In this document: one piece after another, positions 7,212 to 13,843 of the stretch | How positions within the stretch are numbered: the first letter of the stretch is position 1 | Layout of the letters: every line of letters begins with the position of its first letter | Assembly: GCA_007125455.1 (NCBI GenBank) | Contig: SLDE01000006.1 | Span: 1 to 16,973, forward strand | Source: Ectothiorhodospiraceae bacterium | Lineage (GTDB): Bacteria > Pseudomonadota > Gammaproteobacteria > Thiohalomonadales > Thiohalomonadaceae | Direction: 5' to 3' | Length of the DNA stretch: 16,973 bases | The notes under the pieces: generated by a model | What the model was told of the DNA's origin: nothing | Database searches by the model: none | The model's input: only the letters and a program-made list of their open reading frames with translations | Program-made: the position numbers and the translations under genes

Positions 7212-7279
7212 AGAGTAGGGAGTTTGGATAGCAGGATGCCTAGCATAGACAAAATAACACCCCCGGAGGAGTCATTGAT

Positions 7280-7870
7280 ATGAAGAATAGATTATTTGCC
7301 CCCATCGCCATAGCGGCGATGTTGTTGCCGTTTACCGCGGTGGCCAAGGATGTGGCCCAGCAATCGCTGATTCAGGCCCTACAGGAGGGCGGCAAGGTGA
7401 TCATGATGCGCCATGCCAGCACGCAGTCTGCCGAGCCTGCGGTCTCGATGCACCTGAGCGATGGCAACTGTGCCGAAGAGCAAAACCTGAGCGCCGCTGG
7501 CAGGGCCGAAGCGGAGGCGATCGCCCAGGCCTTTGCCGCCAAGGGGATCGAGGTTGATCAGGTGTACCACAGCGAGTTTTGTCGTGCTGCGGAAACCGCT
7601 ACCATCGCCTTCGGTGGTGGAGAGGCCTGGAATGCCCTGAACCTGGCCGAGTCGATGGATGCTGGAGAGTCAGCCTTTCTGATGATGGATGTGGAAGAGC
7701 GTATGGGGGACTTTGCCGGCAGCGCCAACCTGGTCATGGTGACCCACCGCAGCAACATCAACACCATTACCTTTCAGCAGACCGAACCCGCCGACATGGT
7801 GATCCTGCAACCAGACGGTATCGGCAACAGCGAGGTGCTGGGCACCCTGCCGGTCGACGCACTACGATAG
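7280..7870 (+). CDS. Exported histidine phosphatase family protein
   Basis: The product is 196 residues with a clear Sec signal peptide (hydrophobic 5-20, cleavage near AVA at 20-22). The catalytic core of the histidine phosphatase superfamily is visible: MRHAST with R44 and the phospho-acceptor H45, a SEFCRAAETA helix (98-107) with the second Arg at 102, and VTHRSNI with H156 as the other catalytic histidine. It is the short SixA/phosphoglycerate-mutase-like form, and its substrate cannot be told. A GGAGGAG site lies about 10 nt before the ATG. It follows the sigma-54 regulator by 68 nt on the same strand, so it is either the tail of that operon or a first target of it. A periplasmic phosphatase next to an oxyanion sensor is suggestive but not proof of a link. 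Confidence 0.85.
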   Translation: MKNRLFAPIAIAAMLLPFTAVAKDVAQQSLIQALQEGGKVIMMRHASTQSAEPAVSMHLSDGNCAEEQNLSAAGRAEAEAIAQAFAAKGIEVDQVYHSEFCRAAETATIAFGGGEAWNALNLAESMDAGESAFLMMDVEERMGDFAGSANLVMVTHRSNINTITFQQTEPADMVILQPDGIGNSEVLGTLPVDALR

Positions 7871-7939
7871 TGTCGTGTCACGAAGAAATGGCACATCTCA
7901 GCGTGACGAGAAGCCGATAGCTGCCAGACGCTGTCAGCA

Positions 7940-8278
7940 TCACTCGTGCTCCCCGCTCAGCCTGTAGCGGATTTCGCCGTTGGGGTAATGCAGGCGCAGT
8001 ACCTGGACTGTCTCACCCACCCTGGGTCGGCGATGGAAAAAGCCCAGGCGAGTCTCGTTTCCGTCTTCCAGTCTCAGCCTGGCGGTGACCAGCTCAACCC
8101 GGTTGCCGCTGCGAAGGCTCTGTGTCTCCCCCTGATTTACCTCGATCACCAGCCCGGAGATGCGCTCTTGTTCCGGCTCGCCCTGAGGAAAGAACAGCCG
8201 GGCGAACAGCAGGGCCAGCAACAGCATCACCAGGGCAAAGACGAGTCGGTTAATCACGTAGCGGTTGGCGTATGACAA
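7940..8278 (-). CDS. Small membrane-anchored protein of unknown function
   Basis: The product is 112 residues. An N-terminal helix (about 9-30, RLVFALVMLLLALLFARLFF) anchors it. The remaining ~80 residues are polar and beta-rich, with a GxxV...RPRVGETVQVLRLHYPNG pattern that resembles small SH3- or OB-like barrels (loosely DUF3592-like). I do not recognise a family. The start is a TTG at 8278 with AGGAG about 9 nt upstream; no ATG fits. It faces the phosphatase gene (69 nt between the stops) and diverges from the kinase at 8515. The opposite frame at 7946-8275 is also open but lacks a signal, a ribosome-binding site and sensible composition, so I take this strand as coding. Confidence 0.65.
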   Translation of the reverse strand: MSYANRYVINRLVFALVMLLLALLFARLFFPQGEPEQERISGLVIEVNQGETQSLRSGNRVELVTARLRLEDGNETRLGFFHRRPRVGETVQVLRLHYPNGEIRYRLSGEHE

Positions 8279-8393
8279 GGCAAACTCCTATTGGGCAGCG
8301 AAGCTGTTATGGGCAATCTATCGCATCTTGCCATTGTACAGCGCAGCTCTGATACAGGGGAGGCGATAGTGATTGCTGCCGTACCCCGTCATT

Positions 8394-8406
8394 CTGCATT
8401 TTGCAG
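8394..8406. promoter_or_regulatory. CTGCA-TT-TTGCAG near-palindrome, copy 1
   Basis: CTGCATTTTGCAG sits just upstream of a promoter-like pair (8420-8447), centred about 54 bp before the predicted start, an activator-like position. Two further copies lie at 11264-11276 and 11284-11296. The regulator is unknown. Confidence 0.5.
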
Positions 8407-8419
8407 TTGGTGGTGTGTC

Positions 8420-8447
8420 TTGACCGTGTGGTTTCACGCGATATCAA
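8420..8447 (+). promoter_or_regulatory. Candidate promoter of the second PhnD-type kinase gene
   Basis: TTGACC (8420-8425), 16 nt, then TATCAA (8442-8447). The predicted start near 8454 leaves about a 60-nt leader before the TTG at 8515. A weaker pair (TTGCCA 8328-8333, 17 nt, GATACA 8351-8356) lies further upstream. Confidence 0.4.
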
Positions 8448-8514
8448 TAGGTTATGGGTGGCGCGAATATTGCTTTACGGTGGTGGTGTACTGCTTTCAC
8501 CGCCGGAGGAGAGT

Positions 8515-10719
8515 TTGTTTCGCCATACCAATACCAATAAAAAACCTCTTTGCCTGGGGCTCCGCGGCGGTATCGTCGTGTTGCTACTGGGGCTGTTTTC
8601 ATCGGCCCTGCATGCCGAAACCTTGCGTCTGGGGGTGTTGTCATTTCGTCCCCTGGCGGAGACGGTGGTCCGCTGGCAGCCCTTGGCAGATTATTTGGGG
8701 CAACAGCTGAATGGGCGAAACGTTGAGCTGATCGCTGCAAATTACGAGGAGTTGGAGAGCAAGATCCAGGCCGGGGCGCTGGATTTTGTGCTCACCAATC
8801 CGGCCCACTACGTGATGCACCGTAACCAGAGCGGCTTCTCCGGTCCGCTGGCGACATTGTTGGTGGAGGAGCATGGATATCTGCTCAGCCAGTTTGGCGG
8901 GGTGGTGCTTACCCTGGCGGAGTATCGGCATATCAATAGCCTAAATGATGTGCCGGGACGGCGTATCGCGGCGGTTTCTAGAGGATCGCTGGGCGGCTAT
9001 CAGGCGCAGGCGATGGCGCTGTTGGAGGAGGGGGCCCCTTTGCCAAATCAGGCGGACCTGCTCTTCACCGGCATGCCCCATGATCGGGTGATCGACGCCC
9101 TGCTGACGGGTGAGGTCGAAGTGGGCTTTGTGCGTAGCGGAGTATTGGAGTCGTTGCTGGCCGATGGCCGACTGGCACCGGGACAACTGCGTGTACTTGG
9201 TTCCGCTCAAGGACAACGCTACCCACTTGCCCTCTCTACTGAGTTGTATCCCGAGTGGCCCTTGCTCGTACTTCCCCATGTGGACGCTGAACTCTCTCGC
9301 CTTGTCGCGGCAGCCTTGCTGTTGTTTGAGCCCGATGACCAGCTGGCAGCGGCCATGGGGATCCGTGGCTTTGCGGTACCCGCCGACTACTCGACAGTGG
9401 AGGCACTGGCCCGCAGTCTGCGCCTGCCACCCTTTGACCAGCCCCCGAGCTTTACCTGGCGTGATGTGTGGGACAAACACCGCTACTGGCTCGTGGCGCT
9501 ACTGGTCTGCACCGGGTTGCTGCTGCTAAGCACGGTATTGCTGTTGTTTTACTACCGGCGTGCCCTGGTGGCGGGTACACAGACCAGACAGCTTAACCGT
9601 GCCTTGGGTGAGAGCGAGGCGCTGTTGCGCCAGATCACCGAAACCATCCGCGAGGTGGTGTGGGTGCGCAGCCCGGAGCAGATGCTTTACATCAATCCGG
9701 CCTATGAGCAGGTGTGGGGACGCACTACGGAGAGCCTGTATGCCAACCCCGATAGCTTTATCGACAGCGCCCATCCGGATGATCGTGAGCGCATCCGGCA
9801 GGCCCTGATGGATGATGGTGTGGGGAAACAGCCTTTCGATGAGGTCTATCGCATCGTCCGCCCGAATGGTGAGGTCCGTTGGTTGCACGCCCGTAGCTAT
9901 CCCGTTGTCGATGATCAGGGCAGGGTGTTGAGAAACGCAGGTACGGCGGTGGACATCAGCGATATGAAGGGGATCGAAGAGGAGCTGGCACGCTCCAATG
10001 CCGACCTTGAGCAATTCGCCTACGTGGTCTCGCACGATCTGCGCCAGCCGCTGCGCATGGTCAATAGCTATGTGCAGATGCTCCAGCGTCGTCTGGAGGG
10101 GCAGCTGGATGGCGACACCCGGCAGATGATGCAGTTTGCCATCGATGGGGCTGCACGGATGGATCAAATGCTGCTGGCGCTGCTGGACTACTCACGGGTG
10201 GGGCGCAAGGGGCAGCCCATTGCCGAGCTGGAAAGCCAGGCGGTGCAGGACGAAGCCTTGCACTTCCTGCAGCCGCTGCTTGAAGAGGCCGGGGCTAAGC
10301 TGGAGATCGAAGGGGAGTGGCCGGCCCTGATGGCCAGCCGTGACGAGATGACACGCCTACTGCAAAACCTGATCGGCAATGCCCTCAAATACCGCCTGGC
10401 CGAACGTCCCCTGGTCGTGCAACTGCGCGGTGAGCGAAGGGGGGAGCACTGGCGCTGCTGCATCGTAGACAACGGGATCGGTATTCCCCCCGAGCAGATC
10501 CCCAGGCTGTTTCAAATCTTTCAGCGCCTGCACAGCCGCGAGCAGTACGAGGGCAATGGTATCGGCCTGGCGCTCTGTCGGCGCATCGTCGAGCGCCATG
10601 GCGGCAGTATATGGGTCGAATCCGCTGGCGAGGGGCAGGGGAGTTGTTTTTGCTTCGAGTTGCCGTTGCAGGGGCCGGATGGGCTTCGGGCTGGCGTTTG
10701 CTGCGCTGTCGGGGGATAG
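8515..10719 (+). CDS. PhnD-domain/PAS sensor histidine kinase, phytochrome-type kinase core
   Basis: The product is 734 residues. A signal peptide or first TM (about 17-34, ending ALHA) precedes a PhnD-type periplasmic domain (~35-310) with LRLGVLSFRP, an ALDFVLTNPAHYV segment (88-100) and a VSRGSLGGYQ loop. A second TM (~323-345) leads to a PAS domain (~360-480) and a kinase core with H507 in VSHDLRQPLR, N-box GNALKYR, DNGIGIPPEQIP and GNGIGLALC. The SHDLxxPLR and IFQRLH motifs are those of phytochrome-type kinases, which pair with Rcp1-like receivers such as the next gene. The position equivalent to the arsenite-sensor cysteine (C86 upstream) is N95 here, so its ligand should differ. I chose TTG 8515 because GGAGG lies 5 nt upstream and it gives a clean signal peptide; a TTG at 8401 lies inside the regulatory motif. 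Confidence 0.85.
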   Translation: MFRHTNTNKKPLCLGLRGGIVVLLLGLFSSALHAETLRLGVLSFRPLAETVVRWQPLADYLGQQLNGRNVELIAANYEELESKIQAGALDFVLTNPAHYVMHRNQSGFSGPLATLLVEEHGYLLSQFGGVVLTLAEYRHINSLNDVPGRRIAAVSRGSLGGYQAQAMALLEEGAPLPNQADLLFTGMPHDRVIDALLTGEVEVGFVRSGVLESLLADGRLAPGQLRVLGSAQGQRYPLALSTELYPEWPLLVLPHVDAELSRLVAAALLLFEPDDQLAAAMGIRGFAVPADYSTVEALARSLRLPPFDQPPSFTWRDVWDKHRYWLVALLVCTGLLLLSTVLLLFYYRRALVAGTQTRQLNRALGESEALLRQITETIREVVWVRSPEQMLYINPAYEQVWGRTTESLYANPDSFIDSAHPDDRERIRQALMDDGVGKQPFDEVYRIVRPNGEVRWLHARSYPVVDDQGRVLRNAGTAVDISDMKGIEEELARSNADLEQFAYVVSHDLRQPLRMVNSYVQMLQRRLEGQLDGDTRQMMQFAIDGAARMDQMLLALLDYSRVGRKGQPIAELESQAVQDEALHFLQPLLEEAGAKLEIEGEWPALMASRDEMTRLLQNLIGNALKYRLAERPLVVQLRGERRGEHWRCCIVDNGIGIPPEQIPRLFQIFQRLHSREQYEGNGIGLALCRRIVERHGGSIWVESAGEGQGSCFCFELPLQGPDGLRAGVCCAVGG

Positions 10720-10734
10720 GCACGGGATTTGCTG

Positions 10735-10765
10735 CCCTTGAAACAAGGGTGCAGCTATTGGCTGC
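10735..10765 (+). other. Two tandem hairpins between kinase and receiver genes
   Basis: CCCTTG/CAAGGG (10735-10749, 3-nt loop) and GCAGC/GCTGC (10751-10765, 5-nt loop) stand back to back in the 72-nt gap. Neither is followed by a T run, so termination is unlikely. RNA processing or uneven expression of the two genes is possible. Confidence 0.4.
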
Positions 10766-10791
10766 CCATTACGCTAACGCGAAGAAGAATC

Positions 10792-11238
10792 ATGACAAAA
10801 AAAGAGCTGTTTACCGTGCTGTTGGTCGAGGATGATGCATCCGATGCCTTACTTGTTCGATACGCTTGCGAAGAGGCCGATCTACCTGTCCGTCTGCTGC
10901 ATGTGCTTGATGGTGTGGAGGCGCTAGCCTTTCTTCAGCGAAAGTCCCCCTGGCAGGGGATGCCACGCCCGGATCTGATCCTGACCGATCTGAATATGCC
11001 GCGCATGGATGGGCTCACCTTGCTGGAGAAGCTAAAGTCCGACCCGACCTGGTGCGATATTCCCACCGTCATCCTCTCCACCTCCTGTGCCGATAGCGAC
11101 ATCCTGCTGGGTTATCAACATCATGCCGCCGGTTATCTCGTCAAGCCGATGGATATGGACAGGCTCTCCGCCCAGCTGACCATACTGTTCGATTACTGGC
11201 GCAACCTAGTCACCAGACCGCGTTACGCCTTCGCTTGA
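10792..11238 (+). CDS. Stand-alone receiver, Rcp1-like response regulator
   Basis: The product is 148 residues and consists of one receiver domain with no output domain. The acidic pocket is LLVEDD (D14, D15), the phospho-acceptor is D66 in LTDLNMPRMDG, S96/T97 lie on the switch strand and K118 is in YLVKPMD. The long beta-3 side loop (QRKSPWQGMPRPD) and the STSCADSDILLGY segment are typical of the Rcp1 class that partners phytochrome-type kinases. The gene lies 72 nt after such a kinase gene. It probably takes phosphate from H507 of that kinase and passes the signal on by protein contact; the GGDEF/EAL protein downstream is the obvious candidate effector, but that is inference. The start at 10792 has only a weak purine-rich AAGAAGAA upstream. 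Confidence 0.88.
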   Translation: MTKKELFTVLLVEDDASDALLVRYACEEADLPVRLLHVLDGVEALAFLQRKSPWQGMPRPDLILTDLNMPRMDGLTLLEKLKSDPTWCDIPTVILSTSCADSDILLGYQHHAAGYLVKPMDMDRLSAQLTILFDYWRNLVTRPRYAFA

Positions 11239-11246
11239 GTTTACTA

Positions 11247-11263
11247 CCCTGCGGGATGCAGGG
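11247..11263. terminator. Short hairpin after the Rcp1-like gene
   Basis: CCCTGC (11247-11252) and GCAGGG (11258-11263) form a perfect stem with a 5-nt loop, 9 nt after the stop. No T run follows, so termination would be weak or absent. Confidence 0.3.
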
Positions 11264-11296
11264 CTGCAATTTGCAGTGCGGCACTGCATATTGCAG
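11264..11296. promoter_or_regulatory. Tandem CTGCA-WW-TTGCAG sites, copies 2 and 3
   Basis: CTGCAATTTGCAG (11264-11276) and CTGCATATTGCAG (11284-11296) lie exactly 20 bp apart, two helical turns, which suits cooperative binding on one DNA face. A perfect TTGACA (11300-11305) follows directly, though I see no good -10 at 17 nt. The first copy also has GG-N10-GC spacing, so a sigma-54 reading cannot be excluded. Confidence 0.5.
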
Positions 11297-11338
11297 TAGT
11301 TGACAGGCTGTTATGACAACTGTTTGGGAACGCCGCCA

Positions 11339-13843
11339 ATGCGCGATACAACACTAAAAAGAAAGCCCCATGTGCTGATAGTCGAAGACGACATCGGTGA
11401 TGCCAACCTGATCCGCTGGCAGTTGCTGGAGCGTGATCCCGAGGCCTTCGAGGTGACCCTGGCCGATTCGGTGGCTCAGACCCGCCAGCTGCTGGAGCAG
11501 GGGCTGTGTCCCGATGTCACCCTGCTGGATCTGAACCTACCGGATTCTCGGGGTATCGAGACCGTGGAACACGGTCGCAACCTGTTGGATGGCCCGCTGG
11601 TGGTGCTTACCGGCATGGAGGATAGCCGAATCATCGAGCAGGCGATCGCCCACGGCGCCGATGATTACCTCTGCAAGGGCGCCGATGGTGGCAGCCTGCG
11701 CAAGGCGGTGCGTTATGCCCTGTTGCGCCATCAGCGTGATGCCAATGATCGCCTGGCTGCCACCGTGTTTGGTCATGTGAGCGATGGCGTGGTGATCACC
11801 GATCCGCAGGGGAAGATCATCGATGTAAACATCGCCTTCACCCAAATCACCGGCTATCGGCGCGAGGAGGTGGTGGGAAAGAACCCCCGCTTACTCAAGT
11901 CCGGCAAACACCCGGCAGCGTTCTATCAATCGCTTTGGCAAACACTCACCGAGCAGGGTAATTGGGCCGGTGAGATCTGGAACCGACGCAAAAATGGTGA
12001 GTTATACATCGAGCGCTTGGCGATCAATGCCGTGCGGGGCGAGCGGGGTGACGTGCAGCACTATGTGGGCTTGTTTTCCGATATCACCACAGAGAAAGAG
12101 TACGAACGCCAGCTCAAGCACATCGCCCACTACGACGCCCTGACCGGCCTGCCCAACCGCATCCTGCTGGCCGATAGGCTGGAGCAGGCGCTCCGGCAGG
12201 CGCGCCGTGACGGTTTGCGCGTGGCGCTGATCTATCTCGATCTGGATGGTTTTAAGGCGATCAACGACAAACACGGCCATGCCTGTGGCGATGAGTTGCT
12301 GATCGCAGTGGCCAAGCGGATTCAGAACAGCCTGCGCGAGCAGGACACGGTAGCGCGCATCGGTGGCGATGAATTTGTCGTCATCCTGCCCCAGTTGCAG
12401 GATATCGAGGCCAGCCTGCCATTGTTTGAGCGTATCCTCGCTGCGGCGGCAGAGCCGGTGCATCAGAATGACAAGACCTTGCAGGTCTCGGCCAGTCTGG
12501 GAGTGACCTACTATCCGCAAGTTGAAGAGATCGGCGCCGATCAGCTGCTGCGCCAGGCCGATCAGGCCATGTACCAGGCCAAGCTGGCGGGCAAGAACAC
12601 CTGCCATATCTTTGATCTCGAGCATGACCGCAGCCTGCGCGGCCATCACGACAGCCTGGAGCGCATTCGTCTTGCGCTGCAACAGGAAGAACTGCGGCTC
12701 TACTACCAACCCCAGGTCAACATGCGCAGCGGCGCACTGCTGGGGGTAGAGGCGCTGATCCGTTGGCAACACCCGAAACAGGGCTTATTGCCGCCTTCGA
12801 CCTTTCTGCCGGTGGTTGAGGGTCACCCGCTGGAGCGGGAGATCGGTGCCTGGGTGATGGAGACGGCGATGCGCCAGTTGGCCGAGTGGGGGGATGAGGC
12901 CGTGCCGATAAGCATCAATGTCTGTGCCCGGCGCCTGCAATCGCAGGATTTTGTCGACGAGATCCATGCCCTGCTGGGACGCTATCCCACGGTATCGCCA
13001 GAGATGCTCGAGTTCGAGATCCTGGAAAGCTCTGCATTGGAGGATATTCAACAGGTCGGCCTGGTGATCGCCCAGTGCCAGAAGCTGGGGATTCGCTTCG
13101 CGCTGGACGACTTTGGTACCGGCTATTCCTCGCTCACCTACCTGCGTCAACTACACATCGACACCCTGAAGATCGACCAGGGCTTTGTCGACGGCATGCC
13201 CTATGAGCCGGACGACCTGGCCATCGTGCGTAGCGTGATCGGTCTGGCTTGGGCCTTTCGCCGCGAGGTGATCGCAGAAGGGGTAGAAACCCTGGAGCAC
13301 GGGCACATGTTGCTGGCCCTGGGCTGCGAACGGGCCCAGGGCTATGCCATCGGCTACCCCATGCCGTCCCGGGATCTGGCCCGTTGGCGCAACGAGTGGC
13401 AGCCCGTCCCGGATTGGCAGCAGCAGGGCACCCTGCCCCAGGATAGTCAGTCGGTGCTTTATGCCAGCGTAGTACACCGCGCCTGGATCGCGGCGATCAG
13501 TGCCCACCTGCACGATGAGCACAGCGAGCCGCCACCGCAAAACCACCACGAATGTCGCTTTGGTATCTGGTTTGACCAGGAGGCCAGGGCGCGCTACGGC
13601 GATCTCCCGGTGTTGCATGATATCGACCGCCACCACCAGGCCCTGCACCAAATCGCCAACCGCCTGCTGCAATTTAAGCGCGCCGGGCAGACGCAGCAGG
13701 CCATCAGCGAGCTACCCAGGCTGTATGCCATGCAGGACGAGCTGTTGGCCTGGCTTAGCCACCTGTTGGCACAGGAGAGTCGGCAGCAGCCGGTGTTTGG
13801 CAAATGGGCGAATGAGCCCGAGCAGATGGGAGGCCGTGCCTGA
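11339..13843 (+). CDS. REC-PAS-GGDEF-EAL-CZB c-di-GMP signalling protein
   Basis: The product is 834 residues. The receiver (~8-130) has D64 as phospho-acceptor. A PAS domain spans ~140-260. The diguanylate cyclase has an intact GGDEF (342-346) and a product-inhibition RxxD at 333-336. The phosphodiesterase has EALIRW (471), N527, E560, DDFGTGYSS (590-598), K611, EGVET and a conserved Q667. Both halves look catalytically complete. The C-terminal ~125 residues resemble a chemoreceptor zinc-binding (CZB) domain: H713 in HRAW, C739 in CRFGIWF and H766/H770 in RHHQALH are candidate zinc ligands. CZB domains bind zinc and can respond to zinc or thiol oxidants; arsenite also binds thiols, so that link is conceivable. 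The ATG at 11339 gives a compact start (a TTG at 11300 would overlap the TTGACA). The stop overlaps the next start (TGATG). Confidence 0.9.
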   Translation: MRDTTLKRKPHVLIVEDDIGDANLIRWQLLERDPEAFEVTLADSVAQTRQLLEQGLCPDVTLLDLNLPDSRGIETVEHGRNLLDGPLVVLTGMEDSRIIEQAIAHGADDYLCKGADGGSLRKAVRYALLRHQRDANDRLAATVFGHVSDGVVITDPQGKIIDVNIAFTQITGYRREEVVGKNPRLLKSGKHPAAFYQSLWQTLTEQGNWAGEIWNRRKNGELYIERLAINAVRGERGDVQHYVGLFSDITTEKEYERQLKHIAHYDALTGLPNRILLADRLEQALRQARRDGLRVALIYLDLDGFKAINDKHGHACGDELLIAVAKRIQNSLREQDTVARIGGDEFVVILPQLQDIEASLPLFERILAAAAEPVHQNDKTLQVSASLGVTYYPQVEEIGADQLLRQADQAMYQAKLAGKNTCHIFDLEHDRSLRGHHDSLERIRLALQQEELRLYYQPQVNMRSGALLGVEALIRWQHPKQGLLPPSTFLPVVEGHPLEREIGAWVMETAMRQLAEWGDEAVPISINVCARRLQSQDFVDEIHALLGRYPTVSPEMLEFEILESSALEDIQQVGLVIAQCQKLGIRFALDDFGTGYSSLTYLRQLHIDTLKIDQGFVDGMPYEPDDLAIVRSVIGLAWAFRREVIAEGVETLEHGHMLLALGCERAQGYAIGYPMPSRDLARWRNEWQPVPDWQQQGTLPQDSQSVLYASVVHRAWIAAISAHLHDEHSEPPPQNHHECRFGIWFDQEARARYGDLPVLHDIDRHHQALHQIANRLLQFKRAGQTQQAISELPRLYAMQDELLAWLSHLLAQESRQQPVFGKWANEPEQMGGRA

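Noticed and set aside
7889..7903. TGGCAC that could be a sigma-54 -24 element
   Set aside because: No TTGC at the required distance (the nearest GC is one base short), and it lies between convergent genes.
7871..7939. Bidirectional terminator between the convergent phosphatase and small membrane protein genes
   Set aside because: Short inverted words (GTCACG/CGTGAC) exist, but the loop is long and there is no T run on either strand.
8401..8514. 38-codon N-terminal extension of the PhnD-type kinase
   Set aside because: Its TTG lies within the CTGCATTTTGCAG motif and precedes a promoter-like pair; TTG 8515 has GGAGG and a clean signal peptide.
9988..10003. TGGCACG inside the PhnD-type kinase gene as a sigma-54 site
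   Set aside because: GG to GC spacing is 11 rather than 10, and the position is internal to a gene.
12002..12772. 256-codon minus-strand open frame
   Set aside because: It is the shadow of the PAS/GGDEF coding region, common in GC-rich DNA.
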